Assembly: GCA_016779205.1 (NCBI GenBank)
Contig: JADHOC010000005.1
Location: 124,001-188,000, forward strand
Origin: Planctomycetota bacterium
Lineage (GTDB): Bacteria > Planctomycetota > UBA1135 > GCA-002686595
Length of the DNA stretch: 64,000 bases
Reading direction: 5' to 3'
Under the pieces are notes generated by a model. That model had not been told where the DNA came from. It was given only the letters and a program-made list of their open reading frames with translations, and did no database searches. Positions 36,501-43,256 of this stretch are shown here, piece after piece (position 1 is the stretch's first letter; each line of letters opens with the position of its first letter). The position numbers were made by a program, and so were the translations under genes.

Positions 36501-37034
36501 CTGTTCGAGTCGCTGCTGCTCCCGCTCAGCGTGCTGACCACGATCCCCTTCGCGGTGCTCGGGGCGTTCTGGACGCTATTCGCCTCGGGCACGCCGATGG
36601 ACTCCATCGGCTGGATCGGGATCATCATCCTCGTCGGCGTCGTCGTGAACAACGGCATCGTCCTGATCGACAAGATCCACCGGCTCCGGATCGACGAGGG
36701 CTTCAGCCGCCAGGACGCGGTCATCGAGGGCGCCGGCGCGCGCGTGCGGCCCATCCTCATGACCGCCCTGACCACCGTGGTGGGCCTGCTCCCGATGGCG
36801 CTCGGGGATGCCCCGCCCCAGGGCATCGACTACCGGGCCCTCTCCACCTGCGTGGCCGGCGGCCTCGCGATCTGCACCTTCTTCACGCTCTGGGTCGTCC
36901 CGCTCGCCTACACCGTCATCGACGACCTCGCCCTGACCCTGGGCTGGCTCGGGCGCCGCTCCTTCGCCCGCAAGCGCACGCGCAGCGGCGGCGAGCCGCC
37001 GCGGCCGGCGCTCGCGAGCCCCCGGGACGCGTGA
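33504..37034 (+). CDS. RND efflux transporter, permease subunit 2
   Basis: ATG at 33504, 19 bp after the stop of subunit 1, gives MDHREQKGFFGLTVSRPIAM; a GTG-initiated extension from 33450 overlaps the previous gene. The 1176-residue product is a second RND pump with IPLQFLPGG after TM1, the TM4 motif GIGMLVDNAVVVIESV (Asp404) and the C-terminal VVVNNGIVLIDKIHR and VRPILMTALTTVVGLLPMAL. An insertion of roughly 190 residues (about 492-680) between the halves holds several extra hydrophobic segments (VALVIGSVRFLWYW, GLACGVFLLLTLAVVPAL). Two consecutive RND genes behind one adaptor suggest a heteromeric pump of the MdtBC kind. No outer-membrane channel gene is adjacent. Confidence 0.92.
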   Translation: MDHREQKGFFGLTVSRPIAMGVLFVTLVLVGVIAYGRIPLQFLPGGLSGTRFTIFVPNPGANAQENVDKVARVLEEQFRTLSGIDEISSSSSNDQVRFRVKFNGEAETELAKAELRDRIERARPDLPDTVEQVWIWASDDGDLPIMWFAAVADDRSDNAAVLVDKYVQKGLEAVDGVSRVSIFGLLDDSIRIFLDEDKVAAARLDLTKLVQGLASDNFAEPLGEVSEGGKEFLLRSDMRFKDLDDIREYPVRPGLRVKDIATVERVNSVRDQITRIDGGYAYYGLVQKEGNANVVEVGRALEAKMAEIQEDPRVSGKISTTVFFNQADFIESSIERLESTAVQGGGLAILVLFMFLRRARMTLCVALCIPVSALLAIAFEAARGGSFNVLTMTGLTLGIGMLVDNAVVVIESVARQRDMGRSPRAAAVLGARDVGLAVGLATMTSVVVFLPLIFMGGQRISIMLQAMGVPLCASLVFSLLIALVFIPTASARTLGDRPAWAERLGRILAPVAALPTRLVALVIGSVRFLWYWTLRAMHAVERVTLRVLASPLRWPLAAGAAYLAYAQVTASSDAVAAGQRLVALDVPRSMSGALVGAALPAGLACGVFLLLTLAVVPALQCRGQRPPARPSTFVPVGTSIVAWAQSLNRSLLSWTLQHRWQAGLLSVAALLSIVIPWGNTSVTAFGEDEDTSRLSFWVDLEDNFTLAEASDEIGLYEEFVEGYKEQFGFRNIIARFDPGGGEVEMRWPERIAPDQLDLYRARIRRELPRQAGHRVYFRDKADVSDSSKQFVSFELRGPDPDRLRELSAEAIAVLERVPGLEDVSVTSEDAPDQLLLDVDGDTAFSYGVSSNAALQNVSWALRGAQLPRFQEQDREVPMMIEYDDTVSAGLNTLRDLSIWGSQGEVALATFTDVRFQPAPSRISRKNGQISEAITARLADPARQSELVRAGYAALEGLDLPRGYELGRDTSVVVQGMQEMRDLQNAMLLSVVLVFLLMGILFESLLLPLSVLTTIPFAVLGAFWTLFASGTPMDSIGWIGIIILVGVVVNNGIVLIDKIHRLRIDEGFSRQDAVIEGAGARVRPILMTALTTVVGLLPMALGDAPPQGIDYRALSTCVAGGLAICTFFTLWVVPLAYTVIDDLALTLGWLGRRSFARKRTRSGGEPPRPALASPRDA

Positions 37035-37157
37035 CCGGCGGGCGCCCCGCCTCGTGAGCGGACAACCGGGGGACCGAGGTGCGGGCGGCGGCCGCCGGGC
37101 GTACACTCTCCGCCCGTCTCCCCCGGCTCTTTCTCCTCCCCCACCCCGCCCCTCACG

Positions 37158-37682
37158 ATGGCACTCGATCCCAAGAGCGCTGCTCGCGATCTGATCCAGC
37201 GCCCCGGCGTACGTATCGGCGTCGCGATCTCACGTTTCCACGAGGACCTCACCGGCGCCATGCTGCGCTCGGCCGAGGCTGAGCTCCGCGCGGCGGGCAT
37301 GGAGGAGGACGGCCTGCGGGTCGTCTGGGTCCCCGGCGCCTTCGAGCTCCCGCTCGTGGCGAGGCGGCTCGCGCGGCGTGAGGACGTGGACGCCGTCCTC
37401 TGCTTCGGGCTGGTGCTCACCGGCGAGACCACCCACGACCACTGGGTCGCCATGGGTGCCACCCAGGGCATCACGTTGGCCTCCCTGGAGACCGACACCC
37501 CGATCCACTTCGGGGTCCTCACCTGCCAGAACCTGGAGCAGGCCAGGGCTCGGGCCCTCCCCGCCGACGAGGGGGGCGCCGAGGACAAGGGCCGAGAGGT
37601 GGCGCGCGCCGCGCTCGTGACCCTCGCCGCGCTGGATGAGGCCAGCGCGGGGACCGACGACCGACGGCCGGCCGGCTTCTGA
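37158..37682 (+). CDS. ribH: 6,7-dimethyl-8-ribityllumazine synthase
   Basis: The 174-residue enzyme condenses 5-amino-6-ribitylaminouracil with dihydroxybutanone phosphate in riboflavin synthesis. Signatures are IGVAISRFHEDLT at 20-32, VPGAFELPLVA at 58-68, GETTHDHW at 89-96 with the catalytic His93, the phosphate-site segment PIHFGVLT and the NLEQARAR helix, followed by KGREVARAAL. A short Asp/Arg-rich tail (SAGTDDRRPAGF) extends beyond the family core. A TACACT hexamer at 37102-37107 could be a -10 element, but I see no matching -35. It is followed by nusB, a widely conserved neighbour pair. Confidence 0.95.
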   Translation: MALDPKSAARDLIQRPGVRIGVAISRFHEDLTGAMLRSAEAELRAAGMEEDGLRVVWVPGAFELPLVARRLARREDVDAVLCFGLVLTGETTHDHWVAMGATQGITLASLETDTPIHFGVLTCQNLEQARARALPADEGGAEDKGREVARAALVTLAALDEASAGTDDRRPAGF

Positions 37683-37701
37683 TCCACCCGCGCTCCGACA
37701 A

Positions 37702-38124
37702 TTGAAGAAACGCACTCGCTCCAGAGAGCTCGCGCTCCAGTTCCTCTACCAGGTGGACCTCCTGGGCCCGGAGAAGCTGAAGGACCTGACCGGCTTCCTC
37801 CAGGAGCAGGCCGAGGGCGGCGACGCCGAGACCACGCGCTACGCCCGCCTCCTGGTGGAGGGGACGGTCGACGCGACCCCCGAGCTGGACGCGGAGATTC
37901 AGTTCGTCGCACAGAACTGGCAGGTGGACCGCATGGCGGTCATCGACCGCAACGTGCTCCGCATGGCTGCGTTCGAGATCCTGCACTGCGACGAGATCCC
38001 GCCGAAGGTGGCCATCAACGAGGGGATCGAGCTCGGCAAGCGCTTCTCCACCCAGAACTCCGGCGCGTTCATCAACGGCATCCTCGACAAGATCAAGAAC
38101 CGCGCCGCCGAGGAGGAGCGCTGA
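37702..38124 (+). CDS. nusB: Transcription antitermination factor NusB
   Basis: The 140-residue all-helical RNA-binding protein acts in the rRNA antitermination complex with NusE. Recognised by KKRTRSRELALQFLYQVD at the start, VDRMAVIDRNVLRMAAFEI (shown in part) and PPKVAINEGIELGKRF with STQNSGAFINGILDKI. The start chosen is TTG at 37702, which gives the family-typical N-terminus; the frame also opens at ATG 37636, but that would overlap ribH by 47 bp and add non-family sequence. It ends one base before the ftsY ATG. Confidence 0.93.
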   Translation: MKKRTRSRELALQFLYQVDLLGPEKLKDLTGFLQEQAEGGDAETTRYARLLVEGTVDATPELDAEIQFVAQNWQVDRMAVIDRNVLRMAAFEILHCDEIPPKVAINEGIELGKRFSTQNSGAFINGILDKIKNRAAEEER

Positions 38125-38125
38125 G

Positions 38126-39055
38126 ATGGGCCTGCTCGATCGATTCAAGCAGCGGCTCTCCAAGACCCGCGACGCGATCTCCGACGGCATCTCCGGCCTC
38201 TTCCGGGGCGGCCGCGCCATCGACCAGCAGCTCCTCGACGAGCTGGAGGAGCTCCTGTACACGAGCGACCTCGGCTCCATCGCTTCGGACCTCACCGCCG
38301 AGCTGGCACGGCTCCACAAGCGCGGGGAGCTCAAGGGCGAGGAGGACGTCCGGGCGGCGATGCGCGGCAAGCTCCTGGAGATCCTCGGGGACTGCGCCCG
38401 GCCCGAGCCGGACTTCACCGAGAAGCCCACCGTGATCCTCATCGTGGGGGTCAACGGGTCCGGGAAGACCACCTCCATCGCCAAGCTGGCCCACCGCTTC
38501 CAGGGGCAGGGCAAGACCGTCATCCTCGGCGCGGGTGACACGTTCCGCGCCGCGGCTGCCGACCAGCTCGAGGTCTGGGCGGAGCGCAACGGCGCGGCCA
38601 TCGTCCGCCAGCACAGCGACAACGCTGACCCCGCCGCCGTGGCCTTCGACACCTGCGCCGCGGCCGAGGCCCGGGGCGTGGACGTGGCGATCATCGACAC
38701 CGCCGGGCGGCTGCACACCCAGTCGAACCTGATGCAGGAGCTCGAGAAGGTGCGGCGGGTGATCGGCAAGAAGATCGAGGGGGCCCCCCACGAGACGTGG
38801 CTCGTGATCGACGGGACCAACGGGCAGAACGCCATCCGCCAGGCCAAGGAGTTCACTCGCTCGGTGGAGGTCACCGGCCTCATCGTCGCCAAGCTCGACG
38901 GCACCGCCCGCGGCGGCGCGATCTTCGGCATCCACCGCGAGCTCGGGCTCCCGGTCCGCTACATCGGCACCGGGGAGTCCATGGAGCTCATGGAGCGCTT
39001 TGACCCCGAGGCCTTCGTGGACGCGATCGTGACGCGGACCGTCGGCTCGGCCTGA
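38126..39055 (+). CDS. ftsY: Signal recognition particle receptor FtsY
   Basis: The 309-residue SRP GTPase receptor lacks the long acidic A domain of the E. coli protein and begins directly at the N domain (MGLLDRFKQRLSKTRDAISD). The NG core is complete: G1 GVNGSGKTT at 108-116, the GDTFRAAAADQL insert (part), DTAGR at 191-195 and the KLDGTARGG segment at 256-264, then PVRYIGTGE. It targets ribosome-SRP complexes to the inner membrane. It is translationally adjacent to nusB (1-nt gap) and faces a convergent gene. Confidence 0.96.
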   Translation: MGLLDRFKQRLSKTRDAISDGISGLFRGGRAIDQQLLDELEELLYTSDLGSIASDLTAELARLHKRGELKGEEDVRAAMRGKLLEILGDCARPEPDFTEKPTVILIVGVNGSGKTTSIAKLAHRFQGQGKTVILGAGDTFRAAAADQLEVWAERNGAAIVRQHSDNADPAAVAFDTCAAAEARGVDVAIIDTAGRLHTQSNLMQELEKVRRVIGKKIEGAPHETWLVIDGTNGQNAIRQAKEFTRSVEVTGLIVAKLDGTARGGAIFGIHRELGLPVRYIGTGESMELMERFDPEAFVDAIVTRTVGSA

Positions 39056-39060
39056 GCCGG

Positions 39061-39079
39061 CCCGGGGACGCGCCCCGGG
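39061..39079. terminator. Possible bidirectional terminator between ftsY and 39093-39701
   Basis: CCCGGGG (39061-39067) and CCCCGGG (39073-39079) form a 7-bp stem with a 5-nt loop in the 37-bp convergent gap. There is no U-tract, so this is tentative. Confidence 0.35.
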
Positions 39080-39092
39080 ACATGCCCGCCCG

Positions 39093-39701
39093 TCAGGGCC
39101 GCGCCCCTCCGCGGGGCGCTCCGAATAGGTCTCGCTGCGTCGCGACCAGCACGGCGAAGCCCATGGCCCCGATGATCGTGAAGACGATCCACAGGGTCCG
39201 GCTGATCGCGCGCGCCGCCGTGAAGTTTCTGGACGGCTGGCCGCTCAGGAACGGCACCGCCTCGCCCCCTCCATCTCCCCCTGCGAGGACCTCGAACTCG
39301 ACGGTGAGGGGATGCTCCCAGGAGAGCCAGAGGGCGCCGAAGCCCACGAGCCCGTCGGGATCCGCGCTGGCGACCACCCGCTCACCATCCACGAGCGCCG
39401 CCAGCAGAACGGCACCGCCCTCGGAGCGATACTCCGCCCGGGCGGCGATCTCTGCCCCCGGCTGCGCTCGAACCCAGAGCCGCGGCTGCCGCTGCTCGCC
39501 GGGCCAGGCCGACTCGACGCGCGACCCGCCCAGGTCCAGCGTCCAGCTCACCGGCTCCCCTGCCTGGAGCGCGAAGGGCTCCCCCACCACCTGCCGGAGC
39601 GCCTCCCGCTCCAACCGGGCGTTGGAGACGTTGAGGAGGAAGACGAACGTGAGCAGGGAGAGGCCCACGGTCAGGAGCGCGAGGAAGCGGAAGGCGACCA
39701 T
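39093..39701 (-). CDS. Two-TM membrane protein with periplasmic beta-rich domain, unknown function
   Basis: The 202-residue protein starts at ATG 39701 and has a hydrophobic segment at each end: residues about 6-23 (LALLTVGLSLLTFVFLLNV) and about 168-187 (TLWIVFTIIGAMGFAVLVA). The intervening loop of roughly 140 residues is beta-rich (PVSWTLDLGGSRV, QPRLWVRAQPGAEIAARAEY, ALWLSWEHPLTVEFEV) and probably periplasmic. The same frame stays open far upstream to 42353, but that stretch is antisense to the O-antigen-ligase-like gene and is not coding in character. I recognise no family. It is divergent from 39855-42266. Confidence 0.75.
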   Translation of the reverse strand: MVAFRFLALLTVGLSLLTFVFLLNVSNARLEREALRQVVGEPFALQAGEPVSWTLDLGGSRVESAWPGEQRQPRLWVRAQPGAEIAARAEYRSEGGAVLLAALVDGERVVASADPDGLVGFGALWLSWEHPLTVEFEVLAGGDGGGEAVPFLSGQPSRNFTAARAISRTLWIVFTIIGAMGFAVLVATQRDLFGAPRGGARP

Positions 39702-39854
39702 GGCGGGATCATGGTCTCGACCCGGGTGGTCGCCCAAACAGGATCCCCCGATTCCGGGCCTCGCAGGGAAGAACCAGTGCCGCGCAAGGTATGGGCCCGG
39801 CCGCAGGCGAGCGGGCCGAAGCTTGATCTGGTCCTGCCGCGGGGGGAAGCTCTC

Positions 39855-42266
39855 ATGGGGCCCCGCGCGGTCCCACCCATGGAATCCAACGAAACAGTGG
39901 CCCACGCCGGGCACGGACGCGCCGACGCGCCGTCCCTGGAGGTGCTCCAGGGCTGGCTTGTGCTGCTCCCGCTGGCGGTCCTCTGCCTCCCGGGCGAGCT
40001 CCTCTCCGCCGGCTCCGGCGCGCTGAGCCCCTTCCAGGGGGCTCCGGACACCACCTCCATCGGCGTGGGCATCGTCGCCCTCTCGGCGATCCCGGCGGCG
40101 CTCCTGGCCACCCTCCGCGGGCGCGGGAGCCGCCTGCTCGGCCTCCCCCTCTTCTACATCGTCCTCGCCTTCGCGGCCTACCACCTGCCGCGCGCCGCCG
40201 ACACCTTCGGTGCCTGGCGGTCGGTGACCGGCCTCGCCGCCGCGGCGGGCTGGGCCATCGCGGGGACCGCGCTCGGCCCCGGCGGCCGCATGGTGGTCGC
40301 GCGCGGGCTGCCGGTGATCTCCCTGCTGCTGCTCGTCGGCGCCTTCACCACCGACGGCGGCGCCGCGCTCGGGAACTCCGGAGACTTCTCGGAGGCCGCC
40401 CTCCCCGGCGCGGTCCTCGGGGCGGGCCTCTTCCTGCGGGGAAGGGGGCTGCTCTCCGTCCTCGGGCTGGCGGTCCTCGGTCTCTTCGCCGCGAAAGTTG
40501 GCGCGATCCCCGTGTACGCCGGCCTCCTCGGCCTCGGCGCCGCCGCCCTCGCCGCCGCCATCGGCATGCCGCTCGCCGGGGAAGACTCGGACCGGCGGGC
40601 GAGCTGCGCACGTCGACTGCGGCTGCTGCTCGTGGCACTCCTGGTCGGCCTGACCCCGATGGGCTATCGGCTCGCCACCAGCGGCGGCGACGAGGCCGCC
40701 CCCGCCGAGGTCCTCGTGGCCGGCGGGCAGGACACCGCCGGCGCCGACACGACCACCGGCGGGTTCGCCTTCCGGCTCAAGACCTGGGCGAGGGTCCCCA
40801 CCCTCCTCGGCGTTCACGCGCCGCTCGGCGCCGGCCCCGGTCAATTCCAGGCCGCCTTCCCCCCCTTCCGGGACCCCGCGGAGATCGAGGCGTCCTCCTT
40901 CGATCGGCGTGAGCCCACCCCGATCGAGGTCGAGCACGCCCACAACGACCCGCTCACCGCCGTCGCCGAGCTTGGGTACGTGGGCGGCGGGGCCTTCGTG
41001 CTCCTGCTGCTCCTCGCCCTCGTGCGCTGCGTGAAGCTGATCGCGAGCGGAGAGGACGATCAACGGGACCTCGCCCTCGCCACCGTCGCGGTGCTCGCCA
41101 ACTGCACCGTCAACTCTCCCCTCCTGTACGGTCCAGTGGCCCCGCTCATCGGGTTCTGCCTGATCGGCTCGGTCCTCGGGCGTGACGGGAGCGGCCCCTC
41201 CGGCGAAGCGGGCGCCGAGCGACCGAGGGTCTTGAGCGGCCAGTGGTACGACCGCCTCGCTCCCGGCCTCGCCCTCGTGGCGCTCCTCCTCCTCTCCCCC
41301 CGGGCCGTCTCCCTCATCCGCTACGGCAGGGCCATGGCGGAGGTCCCCGACGCACGGATCGTCCTCGACGACGGGAGGGAGAAGCTCGACGCCCAGCGGC
41401 TCCGCGGCATTCTCGATCGGGCTGGCGAGCACGCTCCCCAGAGCCCCATCGTCCTGGAGACGCGACGAGCACTGCTGGCGGCCGAGGGTGCCCCGGCCGA
41501 GGAGCAGCGCGCCGCGCTGGATGCCTGGCTGAAGCGCCGTCCGCACAGCTTCGCCGCGCTCATGAACCGCGGCGTACTCGAGGCGCGCGAGGGGGAATAC
41601 GAGGCGGCCGAGAGGGCCTTCCATCGGGCGCTCAGCCTGGACCGCGGCTCCCCCGTGCTGCTCGAGAACCTCGTACGCCTCGCTTGCGATCGTCGATGGG
41701 ACACCGACGTCGAAGAGGGGCTCCAGATGCTCTCCGACCTGGGACGCCTCGACCCCGCCTTCGTCCGCCAGCTGGCCCTCGAGAAGACCCTGGAGGGGCG
41801 CCTGCGGGTCGCGGCGCCGTTGGTGGCCAGCTGGCGCGCGGCCGAAGGGCTCGAGGCGATCGACCTGGATGACGCCAACGCCACGTACCGGGCCCAGAAG
41901 GACGCGGCGGCCCGAGGCGAGGCGCTCGAGCGAGACGCCTTCGCGGTGGCGACCAAGGTGCTGTTTGGCGTCCAGGACCTGAGCGGCGGAAACGCTCAAC
42001 AGGCGGCGACCCAGTTCCGCCTGGCGTACCAGAAGGCCCGAGATGCTGGCGTGGACACGACGACCCTGCGTCTCCTGATGGCCGGTTCGTTCGCTGCCGC
42101 TGGCGACATCCCGGTCGCGACGGGGTGGATGGAGACCGGGCCGTTCCAGCGCCTCGAGTACGTCTTCCTGCCCCACGAGGCCCGGCAGGCTCTCCTGAAC
42201 ACAGGACTCGTCGAGAGCATGCCCATGAGGATCGACCAAGTCCCAGTCTTCTCGACCGACCGCTGA
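39855..42266 (+). CDS. O-antigen-ligase-like polytopic protein fused to TPR region
   Basis: The 803-residue product uses ATG at 39855, which has a GGGGGAAG ribosome-binding site 6 nt upstream. Residues about 30-480 form roughly ten membrane helices. In the large loop is the Wzy/WaaL-type signature: PLGAGPGQFQAAFPPFRD, then E360-H-A-H363-N-D365 and AELGYVGGG. The C-terminal 320 residues are soluble and helical with TPR character (LMNRGVLEAREGEYEAAERAF, LSLDRGSPVLLENLVRLA). Such proteins ligate or polymerise undecaprenyl-linked glycans at the periplasmic face. The TPR part may recruit partners. It is divergent from a two-TM gene; I see no clear promoter. Confidence 0.82.
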   Translation: MGPRAVPPMESNETVAHAGHGRADAPSLEVLQGWLVLLPLAVLCLPGELLSAGSGALSPFQGAPDTTSIGVGIVALSAIPAALLATLRGRGSRLLGLPLFYIVLAFAAYHLPRAADTFGAWRSVTGLAAAAGWAIAGTALGPGGRMVVARGLPVISLLLLVGAFTTDGGAALGNSGDFSEAALPGAVLGAGLFLRGRGLLSVLGLAVLGLFAAKVGAIPVYAGLLGLGAAALAAAIGMPLAGEDSDRRASCARRLRLLLVALLVGLTPMGYRLATSGGDEAAPAEVLVAGGQDTAGADTTTGGFAFRLKTWARVPTLLGVHAPLGAGPGQFQAAFPPFRDPAEIEASSFDRREPTPIEVEHAHNDPLTAVAELGYVGGGAFVLLLLLALVRCVKLIASGEDDQRDLALATVAVLANCTVNSPLLYGPVAPLIGFCLIGSVLGRDGSGPSGEAGAERPRVLSGQWYDRLAPGLALVALLLLSPRAVSLIRYGRAMAEVPDARIVLDDGREKLDAQRLRGILDRAGEHAPQSPIVLETRRALLAAEGAPAEEQRAALDAWLKRRPHSFAALMNRGVLEAREGEYEAAERAFHRALSLDRGSPVLLENLVRLACDRRWDTDVEEGLQMLSDLGRLDPAFVRQLALEKTLEGRLRVAAPLVASWRAAEGLEAIDLDDANATYRAQKDAAARGEALERDAFAVATKVLFGVQDLSGGNAQQAATQFRLAYQKARDAGVDTTTLRLLMAGSFAAAGDIPVATGWMETGPFQRLEYVFLPHEARQALLNTGLVESMPMRIDQVPVFSTDR

Positions 42267-42523
42267 CCCCGCCCCAGCCCCTGCGCCCCTCGCCCCCACT
42301 GCCGGCCTGCGTCCCTGAGTGCGCCGGCCGCCCGGGAGGACCAGAACCGCCAAAAAGGGGCATTAGCGGTACCGGGATGCGTATCCAGCGCCCGAAGATC
42401 TCTTACGGGACTTGCACCGGGCATTCCACGCCCCTGTGAGGCGTCCGATCTCCGCTCACCGCATGGGGTCCATTACGTAAGACAAGGCGTCGCGCACGCA
42501 CCTGACCCCAACGAATACCGACG

Positions 42524-43249
42524 ATGACCACCGACCCCAGCACCCAAGCGAGCCAGAAGGCCACCCGCAAGATCCTCGTCGTCGAGGACGAGGAGGCCCT
42601 CGCCCTCGGGATCCGTGACGCGATCGAGCATGCGGGGCACACCGTCTCGATGGCCCACGACGGCGACGCCGCCCTCGAGATCGCCCAGGGCGGGAGCTTC
42701 GACCTCATCGTCCTGGACCTCATGCTCCCCGGCCAGAGCGGGCTCGACGTGCTCCGTAAGCTGCGCGAGAACCAGCACACGGTCCGGGTCCTCGTCCTCA
42801 CGGCCCTGGCCGACGAGGAGGACCTGATCCGGGGCTTCGAGGCCGGCGCGGACGACTACATGAAGAAGCCGTTCTCGCCGCGGGAGCTCGTCGCCCGCAT
42901 CGAGGCGCAGTTCCGCCGCGACAAGCTCGAGTCGGCACCGCCCGCCATGCTGGAGCTCCCCGGCGACATCAAGGTCGACCTGGCGAGGCTGGAGGTCCAC
43001 CGGGACGGCACGACCATCCCCCTCACCCCGCGCGAGGGCGACATCCTCAGCTACCTGATCGAACACCACGACCGGGTCGTGACGCGGGAGGACCTCTTGC
43101 TCGACGTCTGGCACTACCAGAGCGCCAACGTGGAGACCCGCACGGTGGACATCCATATCGTGGGCCTCCGACGCAAGGTCGAGCCCGAGCCCAGCAAGCC
43201 GACGCTCATCCAGACCGTCCGGGGCAAGGGCTACCGCTGGTACTCCTGA
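42524..43249 (+). CDS. OmpR/PhoB-family response regulator
   Basis: The 241-residue two-domain regulator has a receiver with acidic pocket EDEE at 21-24, phosphoacceptor Asp65 in LIVLDLMLPG, switch Thr93 and Lys115-Pro116 in DDYMKKPFSP. The C-terminal winged helix (about 145-240) is OmpR-like: RLEVHRDGTTIPLTPREGDI (part), TREDLLLDVWHY, TRTVDIHIVGLRRKVE and VRGKGYRWYS. It is 7 nt upstream of its cognate kinase. The 257-bp upstream gap contains AT-richer sequence near 42470-42480 but no confident promoter. Confidence 0.95.
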   Translation: MTTDPSTQASQKATRKILVVEDEEALALGIRDAIEHAGHTVSMAHDGDAALEIAQGGSFDLIVLDLMLPGQSGLDVLRKLRENQHTVRVLVLTALADEEDLIRGFEAGADDYMKKPFSPRELVARIEAQFRRDKLESAPPAMLELPGDIKVDLARLEVHRDGTTIPLTPREGDILSYLIEHHDRVVTREDLLLDVWHYQSANVETRTVDIHIVGLRRKVEPEPSKPTLIQTVRGKGYRWYS

Positions 43250-43256
43250 GGACCCC

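Noticed and set aside
39702-42353. Very long open frame on the minus strand, antisense to the O-antigen-ligase-like gene
   Set aside because: The translated sequence is Gly/Arg/Glu/His-rich without motifs and mirrors the codon bias of the plus-strand gene; only the segment below 39701 looks like a real protein.
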